From positions 58,501-122,500 of the forward strand of contig CATOST010000026.1 of the NCBI GenBank assembly GCA_951812665.1: 64,000 bases of DNA, written 5' to 3'. Position 1 is the stretch's first letter, and each line of letters opens with the position of its first letter. This stretch comes from an uncultured Acidobacteriota bacterium (GTDB lineage Bacteria; Acidobacteriota; UBA6911; RPQK01; JAJDTT01). Below the pieces are notes generated by a model that searched no databases, had not been told where the DNA came from, and saw only the letters and a list, made by a program, of their open reading frames with translations. Position numbers and translations under genes: made by a program. Below are positions 54,246 through 64,000 of the stretch, piece after piece.

Positions 54246-55169
54246 ATGACCATCGAGAAGGCACGAAAAATCGTTTCACTCCAAGAACAGATGGAAGAGC
54301 ATTCGCAATTCCGGGTTCAGGAACAGGCACGTCAGCCGGAGGAGCAGCGAACCGGTCCATCGTCCCCTGGCGAAGCGTGGGCCAGAGTGCTGATCTCACG
54401 CCACCAGGATCGACCCTACACGCTGGATTGCTTTGAACGTCTCTTTGATTCATTTCGGGAGATCCACGGCGACCGCAAGTATGCGGACGACCGGGCGATC
54501 GTCGGTGGGATGGCCAGTTTCAAGGGTGCGGCCGTCATGGTCTTGGGCCACCAGAAGGGGCGCAACACGAAAGAGCGCTTGGAGCGAAATTACGGGATGC
54601 CGAAGCCTGAGGGGTACCGTAAGGCGTTGCGGTTGATGAAGTTGGCCGAGAAGTTTGAACGCCCCGTCCTGACCTTTATCGACACCCCCGGCGCCTATCC
54701 TGGACTGGGAGCCGAAAAGCGGGGTCAGGCTGAAGCCATTGCCTACAACCTTCGTTCCATGGCCGGACTTCGAGTTCCCATCATCGCGACCGTTCTGGGA
54801 GAGGGTGGCAGCGGAGGCGCCCTGGCGGTGGGTTTGGCGGATCGGATCCTGATGCTGGAGAATTCCATTTACTCTGTCATTTCTCCGGAAAGCTGCTCCG
54901 CCATCTTGTGGAAAGATCAGAATCATGTTCGCGAGGCCGCCCGGAGTTTGAAGCTCACCGCTCAGGATCTGAAGCGGTTCGGAATCGTCGATGAGATTGT
55001 TGCGGAGCCTTCGGGAGGCGCCCATAACGATTGGGACCAGACGGCGGCCGAACTGTCCCGGGCGCTTTCCCGCCACTTGGAGGAGGTTTCCGCTCTGGAC
55101 CCCGAAGATCGAATCGATTCTCGCCATGAAAAGTTCCGGAAAATTGGAGAGTACGCGAATCAGGTATGA
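54246..55169 (+). CDS. accA: Acetyl-CoA carboxylase carboxyltransferase subunit alpha
   Basis: AccA is half of the carboxyltransferase that makes malonyl-CoA for fatty-acid synthesis. The 307-residue protein has an N-terminal helical region, then RPYTLDCFERLFDSFREIHGDR, VLGHQKGRNTKERLERNYGMPKPEGYRKALRLM, TFIDTPGAYPGLGAEKRGQ and the oxyanion-type GEGGSGGALAVG near 200. SPESCSAILWKD follows. The ATG at 54246 is used. The partner accD is not in the window. It is 109 bp after repeat copy E. Confidence 0.94.
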   Translation: MTIEKARKIVSLQEQMEEHSQFRVQEQARQPEEQRTGPSSPGEAWARVLISRHQDRPYTLDCFERLFDSFREIHGDRKYADDRAIVGGMASFKGAAVMVLGHQKGRNTKERLERNYGMPKPEGYRKALRLMKLAEKFERPVLTFIDTPGAYPGLGAEKRGQAEAIAYNLRSMAGLRVPIIATVLGEGGSGGALAVGLADRILMLENSIYSVISPESCSAILWKDQNHVREAARSLKLTAQDLKRFGIVDEIVAEPSGGAHNDWDQTAAELSRALSRHLEEVSALDPEDRIDSRHEKFRKIGEYANQV

Positions 55170-55380
55170 GTTGACCCGGACTTTTCAGAAGTCTTCGGCA
55201 AGAGTCGCCGCGGCGTTCGGCCGGCCTTGACCCCCGGCACAAGATCCACGAGACGTTCATATTTCAGGCCATTCTGAATGCGGCACCCCAGCCCAGGTGG
55301 AGCGGCCCTCTCTCCCCCTCCCCGAGGGGATCTCTTCCCTGACCTGGTTCATGCCCGGCTTTCGATTCCAGGGGGTAGGG

Positions 55381-55386
55381 TATAAT
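55381..55386 (+). promoter_or_regulatory. Consensus -10 box just ahead of hisS
   Basis: TATAAT ends 11 nt before the hisS ATG, so the 5' leader would be about 5 nt. The -35 region is poor. The box lies in the 13-mer GTATAATCGGGCC also found before the HtrA-like gene. Confidence 0.45.
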
Positions 55387-55397
55387 CGGGCCCCATC

Positions 55398-56660
55398 ATG
55401 AACGTTCGCTCAGTTCGGGGAACCCACGACATTCTCCCCGGTAGCGTGGAACTGTGGCAGGAGATCGAAGAGAAGACCCGTCTGCTCTTCCGGCGCTACG
55501 GCTACGGCGAGATCCGGACCCCAGTACTGGAGGAAACCAATCTATTCTGCCGTAGTCTCGGACAGGAGACGGACATCGTGCAGAAGGAAATGTACACGAT
55601 ACCGGCTCGACGGGGCCGTGACATCAGCCTCCGACCCGAGGGAACCGCACCCGTCGTTCGATCTTACCTGCAGAATCACCTGAATCGGCGGAGCGGTCTT
55701 GCAAAGCTCTATTACGTCGGACCCATGTTTCGCAGGGAAAGACCTCAGAAAGGCCGCTATCGCCAGTTCCATCAGATCGGAGCCGAAGTTCTGGGCTCGG
55801 ATCATCCGGGCATCGAGGCGGAAGTGATGGAGATGCTTCATGTCTTGCTGGACGATCTGGGAGTTCGGGGGGTCCGGCTTCTGGTGAATTCCGTGGGCTG
55901 CCTGTCCTGCCGGCCGGCCTACGTTCGCCTCCTCCAAGAGAGTTTGCTGGCCGAGTCGGATCTTTGCGCAGAGTGTCAGAGGCGGTCCCAGCGGAATCCC
56001 CTTCGCGTCCTGGACTGCAAGAAACCGTCCTGTTCTCCGGTCATTGACAATCTCCCATCGATCCTGGACCACTTGTGCCACGAATGCCGGGATCACTTCG
56101 GCCGCTTTCGGGAGTTCCTGGATCTGATTGGGATTCCCTACTCGGTGACGCCTCGATTGGTTCGAGGTCTGGACTACTATGTGCGGACCACGTTTGAGAT
56201 GGTGACGGATCGCTTGGGACCAACCCAGAACGCGTTGCTGGGAGGCGGACGCTACGATGGACTGTCGGAGCTCTTGGAGGGTCCACCGGCAAAGGGATTC
56301 GGTTTTGGCCTGGGTCTGGAGCGTCTGGTGCTGCTCCTGTCCCAAAACCACGAGTTGGCTGCAAGCTATCGTTCCCCCCGGCCTGAGATCTTTCTCGCCT
56401 ATCTGGATGAGGAGGCACTGGAAAAAGCGTTCACTCTGGCTCGAGACCTTCGTCGAGAGGGGATTTTTGCTTACGTGGACTTTGGCCGACGCAAGCTCCG
56501 GAGCCAGATGCGCTTGGCCAATCGGCTCGGCGCTCAGTTCGTATGCGTCATCGGAGACGACGAGATTCGCACCGGGCTTTACTCCATCAAGAGAATGGCC
56601 GATGGAACCCAGACTCGATTGCAGCAGGGAAGCATCTCCCAACACGTAAAATCGGCGTGA
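55398..56660 (+). CDS. hisS: Histidine-tRNA ligase
   Basis: This class II aminoacyl-tRNA synthetase has 420 residues. Motif 1 region RGTHDILPGSVELW, motif 2 FRRERPQKGRYRQFHQIGAEVLG near residue 115, the histidine-specific LVRGLDYYVRTTFE near 255 and motif 3 GFGFGLGLERLVLLL near 300 are all present. The C-terminal anticodon-binding domain (about 330-420) follows. It is 18 bp upstream of aspS, with which it is likely co-transcribed. Confidence 0.95.
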   Translation: MNVRSVRGTHDILPGSVELWQEIEEKTRLLFRRYGYGEIRTPVLEETNLFCRSLGQETDIVQKEMYTIPARRGRDISLRPEGTAPVVRSYLQNHLNRRSGLAKLYYVGPMFRRERPQKGRYRQFHQIGAEVLGSDHPGIEAEVMEMLHVLLDDLGVRGVRLLVNSVGCLSCRPAYVRLLQESLLAESDLCAECQRRSQRNPLRVLDCKKPSCSPVIDNLPSILDHLCHECRDHFGRFREFLDLIGIPYSVTPRLVRGLDYYVRTTFEMVTDRLGPTQNALLGGGRYDGLSELLEGPPAKGFGFGLGLERLVLLLSQNHELAASYRSPRPEIFLAYLDEEALEKAFTLARDLRREGIFAYVDFGRRKLRSQMRLANRLGAQFVCVIGDDEIRTGLYSIKRMADGTQTRLQQGSISQHVKSA

Positions 56661-56678
56661 GGGAGGAGGATCAGAGAA

Positions 56679-58490
56679 GTGGCAACCGCTGGCAAGCAAG
56701 CGTTGAATCGACCTGCCTACAGCATCGACAGCATGGACAGTCTCCACCGCAGCCACCGCTGTGGGGCGATTCGGCCGAGAGATGTGGGCAACCGTGTGAC
56801 CGTCATGGGTTGGGTGGACCGGACCCGGGACCTGGGCAACCTGATTTTCATAGATCTCAGAGATCGTGAAGGGACGGTGCAAGTCGTCGCCAGTGCCAAA
56901 GACAAGGCAATCCTCGACAAGGCAAAAGAGCTTCGGTCCGAGGATGTCGCCGCCGTCGTGGGTAACGTGGTCGAACGCGACGAGGATACCGTCAATGTCC
57001 AGATTCCGACAGGTACGGTAGAAGTCCGGGCTGAGGAAATTCGGCTCCTGAGTGCCTCCCAGACCCCCCCCTTTCCCATCTCCGAGGAACAGGTGATTTC
57101 GGAGGAGACGCGGCTTCGTTACCGCTATCTGGATTTGCGACGGCCACGGATGCAGGCCAATGTACGGCTGCGTCACGAAATCTGCCTGGAGACCCGCAAA
57201 CTGATGGACCGCCGCGGATTCCTGGAAATCGAGACTCCCTTCCTGACCAAGTCCACCCCGGAGGGGGCGCGGGACTACCTGGTTCCCAGCCGAGTCCAGC
57301 GGGGACAATTCTATGCCCTGCCCCAGTCTCCGCAGTTGTTCAAGCAGCTGCTGATGGTTTCCGGCTTCGATCGATACTTCCAGATCGTTCGCTGCTTTCG
57401 TGACGAGGACCTCCGAGCCGATCGACAGCCCGAGTTCACCCAGATAGACATCGAGATGTCCTTCGTCAGACCTGAAGATGTCTTTAAACTCGTGGAGTCC
57501 CTGCTCCAACGAATCTTCAAGGTTGCGGGATACGATCTGGCGGTGCCCTTTCCCAGACTCAGTTATGCGGAAGCCATGTCCCGGTACGGGACGGATCGAC
57601 CCGATACCCGGTTCGGATTGGAATTGCGGGACGTGGGGACCGCCTTTGAGGAGAGCGGATTCCAGATTTTCCGCCGCATCCTGGAAGAAGGAGGACGTAT
57701 CCGCGGGATTCGGGTTCCGGGAAAGGCAGCTTACACCCGCCGGGAGACCGACGAATTGACCCGGTTTGTCATGGAGCTCGGAACCGGCGGTCTGGCCTGG
57801 ATCAAGTCCACGGCAGCTGGCTTCAGAAGTTCATTGCCCAAGAGCGTCGGAGCCTCGGTGCTCGGGCGCGCGGCGGAATTTGGTGAACTTGAAGTCGGCG
57901 ACATCCTGCTGATGGTGGCTGGAGCCGAATCTCAGGTCAACAATACCCTGTCCCTACTGAGACTCCATCTGGCCAAGCAGCAGAATCTGATCTCGAATGA
58001 TCGGCAGGACTGTCTCTGGGTCTACGATTTCCCGCTCTTGGAGTGGAGCGAAGAGGACTCCCGTTTTCTGGCTTGTCATCATCCGTTCACCTCCCCGAAA
58101 GAGGAGGATCTGCACCTGCTGGATACCGCGCCGGAACGAGTCCGTGCCAAGGCGTACGACGTGGTTCTGAATGGAACGGAGATCGGTGGAGGATCGATTC
58201 GTATCCACAGTCAGGAGCTGCAGGCACGGGTCTTCGAGGCATTGCGGATCGGCCCGGAGGAAATGCAAACCAAGTTCGGCTTCTTCCTCGACGCGCTCCG
58301 GTTCGGTGTGCCTCCCCATGGTGGCATTGCTCTGGGTCTGGACAGAATCGCCATGATCCTGGCGGGCGAACTATCCATTCGGGACGTGATCTGCTTTCCC
58401 AAGACCGCCAGAGCGATGGACCTCATGTCGGGCTCGCCATCTGGCGTCAGCTTGCGGCAGCAACGGGAGCTCCATTTGCGGCTGACCTGA
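56679..58490 (+). CDS. aspS: Aspartate-tRNA ligase
   Basis: This class II synthetase of bacterial type has 603 residues. It has the N-terminal OB-fold anticodon domain (about 25-125), motif 2 FRDEDLRADRQPEFTQIDIEMSF near 230, the bacterial GAD insertion (about 310-430) and motif 3 GLDRIAMILAG near 560. GTG is the start, with GGGAGGAGG upstream. Whether it is discriminating or also charges tRNA-Asn cannot be judged here; gatCAB genes are not in the window. Confidence 0.95.
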   Translation: MATAGKQALNRPAYSIDSMDSLHRSHRCGAIRPRDVGNRVTVMGWVDRTRDLGNLIFIDLRDREGTVQVVASAKDKAILDKAKELRSEDVAAVVGNVVERDEDTVNVQIPTGTVEVRAEEIRLLSASQTPPFPISEEQVISEETRLRYRYLDLRRPRMQANVRLRHEICLETRKLMDRRGFLEIETPFLTKSTPEGARDYLVPSRVQRGQFYALPQSPQLFKQLLMVSGFDRYFQIVRCFRDEDLRADRQPEFTQIDIEMSFVRPEDVFKLVESLLQRIFKVAGYDLAVPFPRLSYAEAMSRYGTDRPDTRFGLELRDVGTAFEESGFQIFRRILEEGGRIRGIRVPGKAAYTRRETDELTRFVMELGTGGLAWIKSTAAGFRSSLPKSVGASVLGRAAEFGELEVGDILLMVAGAESQVNNTLSLLRLHLAKQQNLISNDRQDCLWVYDFPLLEWSEEDSRFLACHHPFTSPKEEDLHLLDTAPERVRAKAYDVVLNGTEIGGGSIRIHSQELQARVFEALRIGPEEMQTKFGFFLDALRFGVPPHGGIALGLDRIAMILAGELSIRDVICFPKTARAMDLMSGSPSGVSLRQQRELHLRLT

Positions 58491-58644
58491 AACACTGGGG
58501 TTCCCACCTGCACGATACTGCTCGGAGGAGATACGTCTCCATCTCGTGATCGGCCGCAATAAGCTGACCGTACCCCGTTTCTCTTGCTTCAAAGCGTGTA
58601 TAGCCGGCGGCTCCGCAGCAAAAGACCTCGTCCTGAACGGGAGT

Positions 58645-58653
58645 TGCTATACT
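58645..58653 (+). promoter_or_regulatory. Extended -10 element directly ahead of mutL
   Basis: The sequence TGCTATACT ends 7 nt before the mutL ATG. Transcription would begin at the start codon, giving a leaderless message. Confidence 0.45.
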
Positions 58654-58660
58654 CTTCGCA

Positions 58661-60494
58661 ATGGGCAAGGTTCAACTCTTACCAGAGGTTCTGACCCATC
58701 AGATCGCCGCCGGCGAGATCGTCGAGCGTCCTGCTTCCGTGCTCAAGGAATTGCTGGAAAACTCGCTGGACGCGGGGGCGACGTCGATCTCGGTTCGGGC
58801 AGAGGTTGGTGGCCAGCGTCTGATCTGCGTCCGGGACAACGGCGTGGGAATGAGTCCCGAGGACGCCCGACTCGCCTTTGAGCGCCATGCCACCAGCAAG
58901 ATCAGGACCCTTGAAGACCTGACGCGAATTCTGACACTGGGTTTTCGGGGAGAAGCGCTTCCCTCGATCGCGTCGGTCTCGCGTCTCAGGCTCAGGACCT
59001 GCGCCAGTTCCAACCCGGTTCTGAGGAACCGGGAACCGAAGTGCAGATTCAGGGAGGCCAACTCGTCGAAGTCCGAGAAATATCGGTGCCAGTGGAACTG
59101 AAGTTCTTGTAGAGGATTTGTTCTATAACGTTCCGGCAAGAAAGAAATTTCTGAAGTCTTACTCTACAGATCTTGGGCATTTGACACGACAGCTGACCCA
59201 CTATTGTCTCGCTTACCCGTCGGTCCGGTTCCATTTTAGCCACCATAGCCGATTGCTATTGGAGGCAGATGTTTCCACGGGGCTCGAGGATCGTGTTTTC
59301 CAGGTATTGGGTGAGTCCTTTCTGGAGAACCTGGTTCCCGTGGACTACCGGAAAAACAACCTTCGAGTGAATGGATTCGTTTCTCTGCCCCACGACCACA
59401 GAAGCAGCACGGCGTCGCAATTCCTGTTCGTCAATCGGCGAATGGTCCGCGACCGGGTTATGGCCCATGCCGTTCGAGAAGCCTACCGGGATGCCATGCC
59501 GGCCCGATCTCATGCCCGGGTTCTGCTCTTTCTCGACATCGATCCCAAGGATGTGGACGTCAATGTTCATCCGGCGAAAACGGAGGTTCGTTTTCGTCAC
59601 AGCGGGAGCGTGCATTCCGCCGTTTTGCACGCGGTCGAGGAGGCGTTGCAGCAACGCAGGGTCGATCTATCGAGCTTGGCGAGAGACCTGCCGCCGTCAT
59701 TCTCTCGTAATGCGCCCGGCCCCACGGTTCAGCCCCGATTCCATACTGGCCATCCTGCGGCGGCCCTCTTTTCCCCACCCTCTCATGGAGGTGGCGCCGA
59801 CCTCAGCCGAGACTCCGTTGCTCCGGCGCCGACGCCGGTTGTTCGGGAAGGTGGAGCAGACCCGCATCTGGACAACATCCCGGAGACCAGCGGCGTCAGC
59901 TCGGTCCCGGTCGTCTTGGGGCAGTTCGTAGAGAGCTTCATCGTGGCGGCGGACAGAGAGGGTGTCTTACTGATCGACCAACATGTCGCCCATGAAAGGA
60001 TCCTCTTCGATCGCGCCCTGAAGGAGATGGACGAGGCAGAAGAAACGCCGACTCAGTATCTGTTGGAACCGCTGAAGCTGGAGTTGACGCCGGAGCAGAA
60101 GGCTACGCTGGATGAGATTCTGGATGATCTTAACCACAATGGCTTCGCCGTGGAATGGTTCGGGGACCGGACGGTCCTGGTGCGCGGTGTGCCCGCGCTG
60201 GCCCGATCATGCGACATGCTGGAACTCTTTCAGGAGATTATAAGCAGCTTTCAGGGGGAGGAGACAAACCTGGTCGCGGAGGGCTCATTGCTTCGGCGCC
60301 GGCGGGAGAAGATCGCCATCAGCCTGGCCTGTCGAAGTGCCATCAAGATCAACACTCCTCTGTCTCGAGAGAAAATCCAGTGGCTCCTGGACCGACTGAT
60401 GGTCTGTGAGACGCCATATACGTGCCCTCACGGGCGTCCTATCGTCCTGCGCGTAGGAATCGAAGAGATTCTACGCGGCTTCAAACGAACCTGA
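58661..60494 (+). pseudogene. mutL: DNA mismatch repair protein MutL, two frameshifts
   Basis: MutL is the GHKL ATPase coupling MutS to repair. The first frame (58661-59101) has [32 protein letters not shown] and [20 protein letters not shown]. MutL-like sequence then continues in a second frame from about 59000 ([29 protein letters not shown]). It passes to a third frame at about 59093 ([22 protein letters not shown]), which runs to 60494 with an intact C-terminal domain. Each switch fits loss of one base. Outside those points the roughly 610-residue product would be normal. This is either a broken gene or two base-calling errors 95 bp apart; no slippery sequence suggests programmed shifting. 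Confidence 0.85.
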
Positions 60495-60551
60495 ACGAAT
60501 TGGATGGGGGAGCCCCGGGTCGAGCGGATTGGAACCCGGTGGGCAGGTACG

Positions 60552-60582
60552 AAAAAGGGCCTCCAAAAGAGGCCCTTTTTTT
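60552..60582. terminator. Bidirectional intrinsic terminator between mutL and 5S rRNA
   Basis: AAAAAGGGCCTC (60552-60563) and GAGGCCCTTTTTTT (60569-60582) form a GC stem with T-runs on both strands. It would stop mutL transcription on the plus strand and the rRNA operon on the minus strand. Confidence 0.85.
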
Positions 60583-60588
60583 GAAAAT

Positions 60589-60703
60589 CCCGGCAACGAC
60601 CTACTTTCCCACACAGTTACCCATGCAGTATCATCGGCGCTGGAGGGCTTAACTTCTGTGTTCGGGATGGGAACAGGTGTATCCCCTCCGCCATAGTCAC
60701 CGG
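60589..60703 (-). rRNA. rrf: 5S ribosomal RNA
   Basis: The minus strand reads CCGGTGACTATGGCGG at the 5' end, then the conserved CCCATCCCGAACACAG and GTTAAGCCCTCCAGCG segments. It ends GTCGTTGCCGGG, which pairs with the 5' end as helix I. About 115 nt. It lies downstream of 23S in the usual order. Confidence 0.93.
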
Positions 60704-60772
60704 AAAACCCTTTTCATCTGGAAAAAGCGGCAACCCTTGCCTGTATAAGGCAACATCTGAGATTCGCGGCAG

Positions 60773-60783
60773 CGAAAAATTCT

Positions 60784-60792
<9 letters not shown>
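60773..60792. other. Downstream strand of the 23S processing stem
   Basis: CGAAAAATTCTAGGTCAAGC here is the perfect 20-nt reverse complement of 63745-63764. In the precursor the two close the 23S region into a stalk, a likely RNase III-type processing site. Confidence 0.8.
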
Positions 60793-63744
<2,952 letters not shown>

Positions 63745-63752
<8 letters not shown>

Positions 63753-63764
63753 TAGAATTTTTCG
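63745..63764. other. Upstream strand of the 23S processing stem
   Basis: GCTTGACCTAGAATTTTTCG pairs perfectly with 60773-60792. Further complementarity continues outward: TCTGGAAAAAGC near 60717 against GCTTTTTCCAGA near 63805. Confidence 0.8.
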
Positions 63765-64000
63765 TTGCCGAAAAATCCCAGCTGTCTATTGTGGGTTGCC
63801 CTTGCTTTTTCCAGATTGTCAAAGAACACGCCGCCCCGTAGGGCGACAAGCACGGATTCTACGCAAAGGGTCCGGTGTTTGTCAAGAAAACTGCGGGTCC
63901 AGTACGGGCAAAGAACACAAGTAGCGGCTGGGAGATTGGCAAGAAACAGCGGACGGCCAGAGTTCGGCAGTGTCGGGTGTGGCCCCCGCCGTCGTTCGCG
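63765..64000. other. Sequence upstream of 23S rRNA with no tRNA seen
   Basis: About 235 bp upstream of 23S on its strand. It contains the outer part of the processing stem and a small hairpin GCCCC-GTA-GGGC near 63834. I see no tRNA-Ile or tRNA-Ala and no 16S 3' end, so either the spacer is long or 16S is not directly linked. Confidence 0.6.

Noticed and set aside
58990..59105. Programmed frameshifting in mutL
   Set aside because: No slippery heptamer or nearby pseudoknot-like element is visible, and two shifts would be needed within 95 bp.

Overview
The window is a compact bacterial chromosome segment, GC-rich by eye. It holds about 40 protein genes, a 23S-5S rRNA pair, and four full copies plus one clipped copy of a short inverted-repeat element. 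A Tol-Pal system, a GmhA-like heptose enzyme, UppP and lipoproteins point to a diderm (Gram-negative-type) heterotroph. The gene set would suit an Acidobacteriota-like lineage, but that is inference; no 16S rRNA is present to settle it. There is no prophage, CRISPR array, transposase or tRNA that I can see.

Layout: (1) 1-6.1 kb: a MatB-like acyl-CoA synthetase, a PBP4-type carboxypeptidase, RarA, a SpoU-type RNA methyltransferase and the TsaC/Sua5 enzyme of t6A synthesis. (2) 6.2-14.8 kb: an XdhC-like gene facing a nine-gene corrinoid-dependent C1 cluster: a small PF13769-like protein, an unknown protein, a zinc-site UroD-fold methyltransferase, a pterin-binding methyltransferase, a corrinoid protein, a small Cys-rich protein, a [2Fe-2S] RACo-type reactivase, a Cys-rich MTHFR C-terminal protein and MetF. 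(3) 15-21.7 kb, minus strand: Na+/alanine symporter, two glycosyltransferases, MutS. (4) 21.7-25.4 kb: TsaB, an MFS transporter, an HtrA-like protease, SSB. (5) 25.4-30.8 kb, minus strand: the complete Tol-Pal block tolQ-tolR-tonB/tolA-tolB-pal-cpoB. (6) 30.9-35.7 kb: RecN, MiaB, a DUF151 nuclease-family protein, a GmhA-like isomerase. (7) 35.9-45.7 kb: a nitrogen-control block of glnA, a shortened glnE, pyruvate carboxylase, then glnB and glnD on the other strand. (8) 45.9-60.5 kb: IlvN, a metallo-hydrolase, an unknown secreted protein, UppP, GuaA, DnaE, AccA, HisS, AspS and a frameshifted mutL. (9) 60.6-63.8 kb: 5S and 23S rRNA on the minus strand.

The two most unusual things are the repeat family and the C1 cluster. 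The repeat is a 158-160 bp foldback element with ends CAGYCCGTGG and 4-bp target duplications of roughly YTNR type, which suggests a non-autonomous element moved by an IS5-like transposase encoded elsewhere. Copies sit exactly at gene ends, where they supply or abut stop codons. One lies in frame inside the signal-peptide region of tolB and adds 54 codons without a stop. The C1 cluster has the parts to take a methyl group from an unknown donor through a corrinoid protein to tetrahydrofolate and on to methylene-THF, but contains none of the usual MttB/MtgB-type substrate methyltransferases.

Other anomalies: GlnE lacks its N-terminus and an internal stretch of the second nucleotidyltransferase domain. 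mutL carries two separate single-base frameshifts. Several genes have a -10-like box only 6-11 nt before the start codon, which would give leaderless or nearly leaderless messages.
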